From the NCBI GenBank assembly GCA_025766275.1, contig JAFKAC010000033.1, positions 1 through 64,000 on the forward strand: a stretch of 64,000 bases of DNA. The letters are read 5' to 3'. Of this stretch, positions 54,753 to 64,000 are shown in pieces. The notes under the pieces are model-generated. The model was not told the origin of the DNA and ran no database searches. It saw nothing but the letters and a program-made list of their open reading frames with translations. This DNA is from Lactarius indigo. Taxonomy: Eukaryota; Basidiomycota; Agaricomycetes; Russulales; Russulaceae. Position numbers and translations under genes: made by a program. Position 1 is the first letter of the stretch. The number at the start of each line of letters is the position of its first letter.

Positions 54753-57606
54753 TTGATGCCTAGTACATTGCAACCAATCTGTACATGTATTAGCTATGGC
54801 TGTGCTCTGCATGGAACAAGGGACAAATGGGGCATTTATCACAGAGGAAAACAATTGGGAGTGCAAGATTACTGGGAGCATTGCAGGCACAACAAGCGTC
54901 TCAAGTACATGGAGCATCAGCCAGAGTGTGAGCCATCTCCTGACGTAGCACCCTCACTCCCAATGCCACAATTACCCAGGGACTATGGCTCAGGGATGCC
55001 ATCATCCAATGGCCATGGTCATATCAGTGTCAACACCCCTGAAAACCCAATTACCACGAGCATATCTTGTGATGACAAGCTCACCCACTCCTTACAGAAC
55101 TGTCTATCCATCTTTCAATTGGGATTGGTCAAGGGTATCATCACTGAAGACCTTGCATTTTGTGATCCCTCTGAAAATGATGACCTGAATACCCCTCCAT
55201 CATTACAAAGCCACACAATCATGAACACCAGTTTCCTTGAATACCAAGACTGGATTGTCACTTTGCTCTTAGAAGCTGATAAAATGGATTGTGGAATGTT
55301 CGAGCGCTGTGAAACAATAAAGAGTCAGTTACTTGACGGCCTCCAAAACAAGTGGACTAAGCTAGAAGATATCAAGTTATGTGCATGGCGGAAATATAAC
55401 ACTGCCTGAAAGGCCCACATTGTCCCCCCCACCCCTCCCCCTGGCATGGCACAGATAGTAGACACATGTTCATCTTTCCTTTGGATCATTATTAATATCT
55501 CTACCCTACAGTCATGCACATTTGAAAATATAGCCCCCCATTTTTGGGCATCACAGTCACTTTTCTCCTCCAATACTCAGCCCATAATAGTAGTGACACA
55601 TCTTCTTGTCACTGTAATGCACATTGTGTCTGGGCTGCCATTGAAGGATTGCACACAGCTTCTTTGCTCATTGTGCTTCCTCATTAACCTTATGGTAGAG
55701 GACTTCAATGGTGCTGAAAGTCAGGGAAAGTACCTTGAAAAATCTATTCCCTTGGATGCTCGCACAGTCATTAATAGGCTTGCACTGAAGCCCTCTTACA
55801 CCACCTTTGTCTCTTGTCCCAAATGCTCATCTTGCTATCTCAATAATGGACCAGGATCCTATCCCTCACACTGCTCATCAAAACATCTGCTGAGCCAAAA
55901 AATCTGTGGTCAGCGCCTCCAGAAAGCTCGCATTATTTGAAGCTGCAAATATCTTCGCCCAGTCTGTCATTTCCTATATCATAACTTCAAGGAATGGCTG
56001 GGGGAAGTGTTGTGCCATCCTGGTATGGAGGATCTTATGGATTGTGATTTCTCTCCATCGAGTAATGGTGTCATGGAAGATATCTGGGATGCTCCAGGAT
56101 TGTACAAAATTCTTGGTGTTGATGGCCACCCTTTCGTCCACAAGCATGCCGAGAATGAAGGGCGGTACCTGTTTAGTTTTAACATGGACAGTTTCAACCC
56201 CTTCCAGTTGAAACAGGAAGGCCAGTCAGCCACCGTAATGGGGCTATACATGGTGTACTTGAACCTTCCACTGGAGGAGTGCTTCAAACCTGAGAACATG
56301 TTTCTGGCAGGTATTATCCCTGGCCCTAAAGAACCTTCAATGGATGAAATCAATCACTTCCTTATCCCCCTTGTTAATGATCTTCTGGACTCTTACACAA
56401 ATGGTGTGCATTACACTCGCACATGGAATTACCTGAACAGGTGAAACACAAGGAGTGCACTTGTGCTAATCATTTGTGACTTCCCAGCAGCTTGTCAAGT
56501 GATGGGTTTCACCAGTCATCAATCAGCTAACTTCTGCTCTTACTGCAAGTTGCAAGCCAGAGATATCAACAACCTTGACCTTGTGATGTGGGAGCCACAC
56601 TTGTGCAATGAGCACAGAAGGCTCACTTTTGAATGGTGCAATGCCCCATCAGAGAAACAGCAAGCCAACATCACTAAACAGCATGGCATATGCTATTCTG
56701 ATTTCCTCAGGCTCCCTTACTTCAATCCTATTCAAAGTGTATGTGTTGACCCCATGCACGCCTTCTTCCTGAGAATACTTTCGCATCAATGCTGAGACAT
56801 CTGGGGGATGGATGTCAGTATTGAGGATGGTGATGGCAACATGTCTGATCCATTGTCTGTAGAAGTGTGATCATCGCCAGAGTTTCAGAGAGCATACCTG
56901 ACTTTCTGCATGGGTACATTGGAGAAATTATGAACTGAAAAGACTAAAACGCTTTCCAATGTGGCTCTTCATCACAGCATCCAAGCAAAGGGGGAGAAAC
57001 GCAATCACTTGATAGACCTGTTGGCCAGATATGTAAGCATTACATTTCCATCCGGCTTTGGTTGTCTCAGCATTTTGATTCTACAGTGATGTGACAATGG
57101 GTGGTTCAACAACAATGAGAAATTGATCAGCCCCTTAACCACCCAGGAGAAAGAGAACATCAAGAATGCTCACGCTGACAGAAGCTCGGACAAATACCCA
57201 ATCTCTGTTTTGGATGCACACACTGCCATGGAATTCTATCTTTTTGCAGAATCTGTCACTGACTTCTATGAGCTCTCAACATTACCCCTCTCTCACCTCT
57301 ACTTTGTCAAAGTCCAAGAAAAGCCAGCTAGTTATGAAAGAATGGAGACAAATGAGCAGAGGACCTGGAATAATGCAAGGATGAAGACAATTGGAAAGTA
57401 TACAAAGAAAAAATTGATTGGAGTACTAATGAAAACAGTATGTGCCACTGAGCTAGTGGCTAGCCACCTTACAAACCCTCAGAAAACCTATGTGGGCAGA
57501 GACACAAGGAAGGAATCATAGATGGCTCTGACAATGTTGTAAATCCAGATGCAGGGCACCTTTCTCTCACAAAGAAAGCAAACTCTAGCCATGGAAAAAG
57601 CTGCAT
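54753..57606 (+). pseudogene. second Plavaka-type transposase, decayed, 3' end cut by element B
   Basis: The N-terminal Cys/His block is YGCALHGTRDKWGIYHRGKQ plus a WEHCRHNK segment. Then come PLDARTVINRLALKPSYTTF, CPKCSSCYLN, FKEWLGEVLCHPG and the signature SFNMDSFNPFQLKQ. ENMFLAGIIPGPKEPSMDEI, SANFCSYCKLQARDINNLDL and PYFNPIQSVCVDPMHAFFLR follow. The order is the same as in the 22-26 kb copy, but stops and frame changes occur near 55408, 55938, 56442, 56792 and later. The reading ends by 57521-57606, where the LTR of element B starts. The protein is diverged from the first copy, so it is a separate lineage. Confidence 0.75.
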
Positions 57607-58195
57607 TGTAATGCCACTACAGGGGTGTTAGGTATGATCTGTATCAAGTCAGTTGATATGTGGTAGTACAAGCTCAACAGCTTGACTTCAGTTAAGATGA
57701 TGCACAAGGGTCACAAGGATGTAAGTCACTTGGACCATAGAGGAAGGCTAAGGCATGAAGGCCTAGCGAGAACGAGGATCTGTGAGACCAGGAAAAGCAC
57801 AAAGGTGTTTCACATTAGACAAGTGTAGTATTACACAAGAAGTCTAGTCTACTGTACAAGCTAGATAGTACTAGGTTTAAATATGAGTAGGGCTGTGTGG
57901 TCACTGCAAACAGATGGTGCCATTGCTGGATTGAGGGATAAAGGGAGAAACATAAGAGGAACAAAGCATGACTATATGTAGAGTGAAGGTGAATCACGTG
58001 GGTTCATGCATGAGTGGGAATGGAATGGAAACTAGCACATGTCAAGCTTTATCAGAAGAGATCATCGATAAGCACAGCACGTGATAGGAACCAGGTAATC
58101 ATAAAGTCCGCATAATTGTACAGGGCTCATGGGATGTCAGGGAAGGAAGAATAAAGTGAGGAAAGAACGAGTCCAGATGACAAGAAATTGTAACA
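57607..58195 (-). repeat. 3' LTR of element B (A-type LTR)
   Basis: On the plus strand it runs TGTAATGCCACTACAGG to GAAATTGTAACA, 589 bp. On the minus strand it starts TGTTACAATTTC, as in element A. It has the TAGACTTCTTGTGTAATACT and ATTTAAACCTAG blocks. Its TAATGCC end, against GTAACGCC-type ends elsewhere, is another C-to-T change. Confidence 0.88.
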
Positions 58196-58209
58196 TTACC
58201 CCCCATTTT

Positions 58210-59787
58210 GGTCTGAAGACGCCTTGACTTCAGGACTCAGGATCTACGAGATTGTAGATGTCCATGTCTAAGTCATTCTCCAGCCAGCCATCATGTCTGT
58301 GGGGCAGTAGTGAGTGCGGAGGAAGAGGAAGGGGCCTCATGCCCCACACTTGCAACACATCTTGTACTGTGGGCATCGGATTTCATTGTGATTGGTGTTA
58401 GAACAGAAGTACCGCCCATACCACCTTCCCTGAGTGGCAGCTGCAGTGGTTGGTGGGGAGGGCACGGTGAAGGAGGTGGTTTTGTTGGGGGACATTTCCT
58501 GACAGATCTGTTCTTCTGCTTGCTGCATGGTGATCACCTTGGCAACCATCTCCATGCGTTGAAAGATGCATTGATGTGACTGATGCTCCTGGCTTTGACA
58601 ATGTCGGCAAGCTGGTCTTGGCCTTGTGGGGCAGTTGCGTACAAGGTGGTGAGGGCTGTTGCAGTGGTAGCATTGTTGTCAGTGAGGTCTATCAGCAAGC
58701 TGGGGGAATGCAACTGGCCCGCTGCATCTGGGGGAAAAGGGGATGGCATAACAAGAATGGTGTAGTGGAGCGGGGAGTGTTGTGAGGCAAGTGTACTTGT
58801 CAGCAATGGTGGTGAGGGCTCTCACATACTGTAAGCACCTTTTGGTACTGGCTAGCATGAGGTCTACTGTAAGTCATTCTGCTCTAAGTTTTTGGGCATC
58901 CTCCTCCAGCCTCTCATGTTTTTCATCCAGCTCTTTCAGGGCCACAAGTCCTGTGTGTAGCTGAGTTACCTCAGCAGTGAGTCATGGGGAGTTAAGCTTG
59001 ATCAAGGTTTCGTCAAGGGCACAGGCACAGATGTCGTTGGGATCGAAGAACTAGAGTTGTTCTGTAGAGAAAGGGGGAGTGGAGACATTAGGGCATAAGG
59101 TAGACAGGTAGATTGTTTCACCATAGTGGGGGTGCCCCTGCCACATTGTCCCCACTACATCAGTAAATCCTTTGTGATAGTAGATATACTTTGCAATGTC
59201 AAATCCACCCTCAGGTAGTGGGATCTGTAATGGGTAGTATTTGGGCATGCCCAGGGTGTTTGGGAAGAAGGGGGCACCTGGGTCATCAGTGTCTTCGTTA
59301 GGGGTGTCAGGTCTGTTATAGTTGATGGGGGTGTGGACCCAGACAGGGGTAAGTGGTGTAGGAGGGGACTCTAGTGGGGGTGGTGGTGTCAATGGTGCTG
59401 AGGATGGGGGTGACAGCGCAGACACCCCAGGTGGTGGTGTAAGGTTTTGATGAGGAGGGGGAGTCAGTGAATATTGGCCTTCCTCAGGTGTAGATGGTGT
59501 GAGTTCCCCTGGCTCTCATTTGGGGGAGCAGGGGATGATAGGTATGGGGTCGATGGTCATGGTGGACCAGGGGGAATTTGCAGATGATGGTGGTGGTGAC
59601 AGTCGAGGGATTCTGGGGATGGTGAATGACAGGTTGGTAATGGCAATGGTTTCACCATTGAAGAGGGCAGTGAGTCAGGGATCCATGTCGAGGACATTGA
59701 CAAGGGTTGTGTCAGAGACTGGGGTAGTGGTCATGATGTTGTACTGCTGAAGGGTTGGACTGAGGATGTTCTCTTTATATCTTTCAT
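58210..59787 (-). pseudogene. element B extra 3' ORF (parts a and b), with stops
   Basis: The ATG at 59787-59785 overlaps the pol stop (ATGA), exactly as in element A. Part a has the Pro-rich stretch, then [48 protein letters not shown] and PHYGETIYLSTLCPNVS. It is interrupted by TAG after STEQL (about 59051), where element A has a Gln codon (CAA). Part b (about 58980 to 58210) keeps traces of the coiled coil, a Cys/His cluster (NHNEIRCPQYKMCCKCG, about 58350) and a Gln/Glu-rich helix. The CCHC knuckle is poorly preserved here. Confidence 0.65.
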
Positions 59788-62700
59788 CCAGCCCCTGGGG
59801 CAGATGGGTGTGACCAGTAGTAATCTTTGATTGTGTCTTGAGTGTGTGTTAGATTGGTCGCTGGTTCCCATGTGTTGTCACTTGTGGGGAATCCCCTCCA
59901 CTTTACCAGGAAATGGAGTTTACGCCCTCGGCCCTGTGCCTGGGTGTCTTCAATCCACTCCACTTCGTATTCCTCTTCTCCGTTGATAAGGTCAGGTGGA
60001 GGTCAGGTGAAGTTTGTTCCATGCATCTCCATTTCCTTATATGGTGTGAGAAGATTTGCATGGAATATGGGGTGGATTTTCATGATGTAGGGAGTTTGAG
60101 CTTGTAGGAAACATCTGATAGAACCTTCACTATCTTGAAGGGTCTGTACCTTTTGGGGGCAAGCTTGCTCATGGGATAGAATGTATGGAGATTTGTTCCT
60201 TCTAGCCATACATAGTCTCCTTGTTGATAAGGTGTGAATCCTGCCTTGCCTTGTTGCGCCATGCAGTGTTGTGCATGCCTGATGCTATCCTGGGCATGCT
60301 GTCTGAGGATTAGCAGCTCTTCCAATCGTTGATCCACCGTGGGGCAACTTGATGGTTTGGGGTTCCATGTCATGTGAGGTTCCCACCCCATAAGGAGTGC
60401 AAATGGGGAGTGTTTAGTTGTGGCATTTGTCTATGTGTTATGTGTGAATTGTGCCATGGGTAGGACTTCAGCCCAGTTGTCTTGTCTTACGTTGCACCAG
60501 TGTCGTAAATATTGTTCCAACCATTGATTGGTGCGTTCTGATTGTCCATCGGTTTGAGGGTGGTATGCCAATGATATATTTTGTTGTATTCCCAGGGTAT
60601 TGCATAACTGTCTCATGAATGTTGATGTGAATCTGGGGTCTTGATCAGATATGATCTTTCAGGGTAGGCTGTAATGAGGGTATACGTGTTGAAGGTAGAG
60701 TTTGGCCACTCCTTCCAATGTTTTAGTTTCGTTGCATGGAATGAATCTGGCTGCTTTCAAACAGTTGTGATTGGTGATAGTGAGGATTGAATTGAAGCCA
60801 TTTGATATGGGCAGTTTAACTATGAAGTCCATGGCTACCACTTCGAAGGGTTCAGCTGAGGGGTCAGTTGTGATAGGGAATAGGTGTGGTTTTTGTCGGT
60901 GGGGGTTAATTTTGTTGCTCTGGCATGTGGTGCATCCTTTGACATAGGCTTCCACGTCTTTTTGCATATTGGGCCACCAGAAATTGTGTCTTACTAGTTC
61001 CAGGGTGTTCGCAATTCCCAGGTGTCCAGTGCTTGGAGTGTCATGGAAAAAGGTTATTACCCCCCATTTAAGGTCATTGTTTCCCACAACAAAGAGGGCA
61101 TCACCTTTCCACCATAGTCCATCATGCTTCTTCAAGTTATGAGGTTCAACCCAGGGGAGAAGCATTGCTTCGTCCATGTTTTGCATGATCTGGGTCCATA
61201 TGTCCATGTCATGCATAGATGTTTGGGTAATTTTAAGGAAGACATCATTGGGTAATACTGTGATGTGATCATTGTCGGTGGTACCATCGTCATAGTCGGG
61301 GCATCTAGATAATGAGTCTGCTTGTGTATTCCTTGTGCCAGGGATGTGTTTGAGCATGAAGTTGTATTCTGAGAGCTCTTGGAATTCTTGGGCCACTCTT
61401 CGGTTTATCTTCCTTGGTTCTTTCCAGTATTGGAGATTGGCATGATCAGTGTGTATGGTTATGAGATGTGGGGATCTTATGAGGTACGTGCGCCATGTCC
61501 ATAAGGCTTTGACGATTGCAAGTAATTTGCAATCATAGATGTCATAATTTTGTTCTGCTGCTGTCAGGGACTCAGAGTAGAATGCGACAGGATGGAGTTT
61601 TTGATCTTCCCCTCTTTGGTTTAGCATGGCTCCTAGAGCGTAGCTGGAGGTGTCAACTTCAATTTCAAAGGGTTGGTCCAGTTGGGGAAATAGGAGTACA
61701 GGTTCACTGCTGATGCAGTTTTTGATGGTATCAAATGCATCCTGTCTTGCTTTCATCCAATCCCAAAGCATATCCTTCTTTGTAAGGTCGTGTAGTGGTC
61801 TTGCAATGGTTGAAAATCCCCTTATAAAGTGTCTGTAGAAGTTGCAGAACCCTAAAAAGGCTCGCATTTCCTTGAGTGTCATTGGTGCTTTCCAGTCCTG
61901 TACCCCTTGGACTTTGATGGGGTCCATGCACAATTTGCCGTGTCCAATAATAAGTCCTAGATATTCTACCTTGTGGACCTCAAATACACACTTTTCAGGC
62001 TTAATGTAGAGATCATGTTCGTTGCATAGGTCCAATACTTGGTGAAGTACGTGCCAATGGTGTTCTAGATTGTCTGGTGTGGCTATTAGGATGTCATCCA
62101 TGTATACAATGACTTCTCTGGTTATTACCAGCTCCCAGAAGATAGTGTCCATCATGGTTTGGAAGGTACTGGGAGAATTTGTCAAGCCGAAGAACATTCA
62201 TTACCTTTGGCTCGAATAGCCCCTGGTTGGTTTTGAATGCCACTTTCCACTTGTCCCCTTCTTTGATGTGAACATTGTTATATCCCCATTGTATGTCTAG
62301 TTTTGAATAGAGTCACACATTTCAAATATGATTGATAAGTTCAGGGATAAGGGGGAGTGGGTTATGGTTTTTTATGGTAATGTTGTTAAGGCGTTGATAG
62401 TCTTGTACAGGGCGTAACTTCCCATCCTTCTTTTTGATAAAGAAGAATGGTGATGTGTAGGGTGATTTCAACAGTTGGATCTATTTCTTCTCTAAGTGTT
62501 CAGTAATGAACTCTGAGAGCTTTTCAGTTTCTGGGATTGTTAATGGATACACCTTACAGTCCATGGTTTTGGGGGCATCAGGGATTAAGTCAATAGCATG
62601 GTCCCACATTCTCAATGGGGGAAAGCATTGTGATGCTTCCTCACTAAAGACCTTTTGGTGCCTCCAGTATTCTCTGGGGACCATTTCTTTGAAGGTCCTT

Positions 62701-63212
62701 TGGGGTTTCTTTGCCACCTCTTGTTGGGCTAGCTCTGAGGCTGTGGTAGTTTTACACAGCTGGATGTATGGGTCATCTTCTTGTTCCAACTGTTCCCAAG
62801 CCAATTCATCGAGTTGGTACATCTCCAATGCCTTAATAGTGGATTCCATAGGCATGGCTTTGTTTAACAAATTAAGGCTGGTGATTACAACTGGTTGGAA
62901 TTCTTCGTCTATAGTGGTGTCCCACTAATGGAATTTTGGTTCAAAAGCTGTGAACCAGGGATATCCTAGGATAACTTCATTGTTCCCTAGGTCAGTGATA
63001 AGGAACCGGAGATTTTGAGTCCTTTCTCTGGTGCAAACGGTCAGGTCTGTAAAGGAGGTGATTTCTCCTCCTTGATTGTGGGTTCCATCTATGTTCCATA
63101 TTTTGATGGACTGTTCCATAGGTAAATAGGCAATCCTGAGTTGTTTTAGGAGGTTCATGCTTATAAAATTGTCTGTTGCTCCTGAGTCAATCAAAACATT
63201 TCGTTTGGCCAT
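59784..63212 (-). pseudogene. pol of element B: protease, RT, RNase H, integrase, chromodomain
   Basis: The protease starts near 63212 with NVLIDSGATDNFISMNL and has VILGYPWFTAFEPKFH. The RT has [40 protein letters not shown] and the catalytic [11 protein letters not shown]. RNase H follows with FEIEVDTSSYALGAML and TDHANLQYW. The integrase has [28 protein letters not shown] and [21 protein letters not shown] chromodomain-like end (59842-60090) is followed by the pol stop at 59784. Breaks include a 4-bp duplication (AATG) near 62196 before FFGLTNSP, and stops after EHLEKK and before KIISDQDP. Confidence 0.85.
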
Positions 63213-63307
63213 TGCGTGTGCAGATTTGAAAAGAACTGGAATTCACATGGATTGGAATCTGCTAGTGTACACACTAAGTTTAAAAGCTTTAGCCCAGGCT
63301 GCTGGGT

Positions 63308-64000
63308 TCAAGTGTTGAGAAAATCCTTTTTCTGCCCAAATAATTTGTCCACCATGAGTTCGTGAACTTCAGGGCTTTGGGCGAATAGAGTGGTGACTTG
63401 CGCCTCCACTTGTTCTTCATTTGAGAGTGGTTGTGAAGCCGTCATAGAGATGGTGGCTGTGGTTGGAGTGGTGGCCATGGTATCCGCAACTTTGGCGGTT
63501 GTTGCTGGTTTCTGAGGGCAAAAATGTGAGATGTGTCCTTGGCCATGGCAACGGAAGCATCTTCCTTCTTTTTGGAGCTGCTTCTTTTCGTTGTCTGTCA
63601 TAATGGTGCAAGCTCATAACATCCATTGTGTTGGGATCCCTAGTTTTGTTTAGTGTCGACAGCCATTGATCTCAGGAGGCTCCTCCTCTTTTGTCACCCC
63701 TTCCCTTGGTGAGTTTGTCCTTGAGACAGAGATATTTGGCTTGTTAGAGGGTAACTGCCACCTTCCAATCTTCCCATGTTATCGGGTGATGGAATTTGAT
63801 CGTGTTAACCACAAGTGCCCCTGGCAGTCCCTTCTGGAAAATTTCCAGGGTGGTGGCTTCGTCTTTGTTATATCCTGCTTTGTTTGCCAAATTGGAAAAC
63901 TTGGCAATGTAGGTGTCAATGTCTTCTTTATCCATTTGGAGGGTTTGGATAGTGTGTCGCACCTTCTGCTGTTGGGTGGTATCAGTGTATGCTTGGATGA
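63308..64000 (-). CDS. gag of element B, C-terminal part (cut by window end)
   Basis: The frame entering from the window end reads MDKEDIDTYIAKFSNLANKA and LEIFQKGLPGALVVNTIKF, typical of the gag core. After a stop and a change of frame comes NEKKQLQKEGRCFRCHGQGH, with the CCHC knuckle CFRCHGQGHISHFCP (about 63570-63526). A Thr/Ala-rich stretch and a short C-terminal helix end at 63308. This shows that the family has a normal gag knuckle in addition to the one in the 3' ORF. A stop near 63674 separates the two parts. Confidence 0.72.

Larger units (their letters stand above)
57607..64000 (-). mobile_element. element B: Ty3/gypsy chromovirus, 5' end beyond the window
   Basis: From right to left: gag (cut by the window end), protease, RT, RNase H, integrase, chromodomain, extra 3' ORF, polypurine stretch (ATGGGGGGTAA) and 3' LTR. 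It belongs to the same family as element A, with about the same protein text, but is CpG-poor and carries several breaks. It was inserted into the decayed Plavaka sequence; the left flank is TGCAT. Confidence 0.88.

Noticed and set aside
1..64000. CRISPR arrays, rRNA genes and bacterial-type operons
   Set aside because: No regularly spaced direct repeats, no conserved rRNA blocks, and the genes contain spliceosomal introns, so the DNA is eukaryotic nuclear.

Overview
The window looks like nuclear DNA of a mushroom-forming basidiomycete (Agaricomycetes). Introns are short (about 45-80 bp, GT..AG). The genes belong to lineage-expanded families typical of that group: a Crinkler-type NTPase/nuclease, Plavaka-type transposases, a WD40 family with a C-terminal membrane segment, a bZIP-like protein and a conserved gene with a GMSSDES motif. 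Ty3/gypsy chromoviruses are abundant. There is no rRNA gene, no convincing functional tRNA and no CRISPR array. I cannot name the species.

Layout. 1-22 kb is gene-poor and CpG-containing. It holds a spliced conserved gene on the minus strand (2.2-4.7 kb), several small hypothetical genes, a Crinkler-like gene (14.1-17.0 kb), a bZIP-like gene (17.8-18.3 kb), a 73-residue spliced ORF (20.6-20.9 kb) and a MITE-like inverted repeat (21.6-21.9 kb). 22.1-26.1 kb is a nearly complete Plavaka transposase gene with four readable introns and one frameshift at an A8 run. 26.7-35.1 kb carries two paralogues of an unrecognised gene family in opposite orientation, a WD40 gene with two nonsense codons, and a dispersed repeat shared in inverted orientation with 9.2-10.1 kb. 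Purine-rich and tandem-duplicated DNA lies between them.

35.5-64 kb is a nest of transposable elements. Element A (plus, 35.5-40.6 kb, lacking its 5' end) sits inside the gag gene of element D (minus, 40.6-42.5 kb). Element C (minus, 43.8-51.3 kb) has a solo A-type LTR in its gag, with a CACTG target duplication. A solo A-type LTR (TGCAG duplication) in a minisatellite is itself split by a solo D-type LTR. A decayed second Plavaka element (54.7-57.6 kb) is cut by element B (minus, 57.6 kb to the window end).

The most interesting signal is in the chromoviruses. A, B and C each carry extra coding sequence between the integrase/chromodomain and the 3' LTR. In A and B it starts with an ATGA overlap with the pol stop, and in A its second half has a CCHC zinc knuckle and a further Cys/His cluster, although B also has an ordinary gag zinc knuckle upstream. 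Many breaks in the elements are TGA codons, and in four cases a related copy has CGA at the same place, which suggests C-to-T decay at CpG sites.
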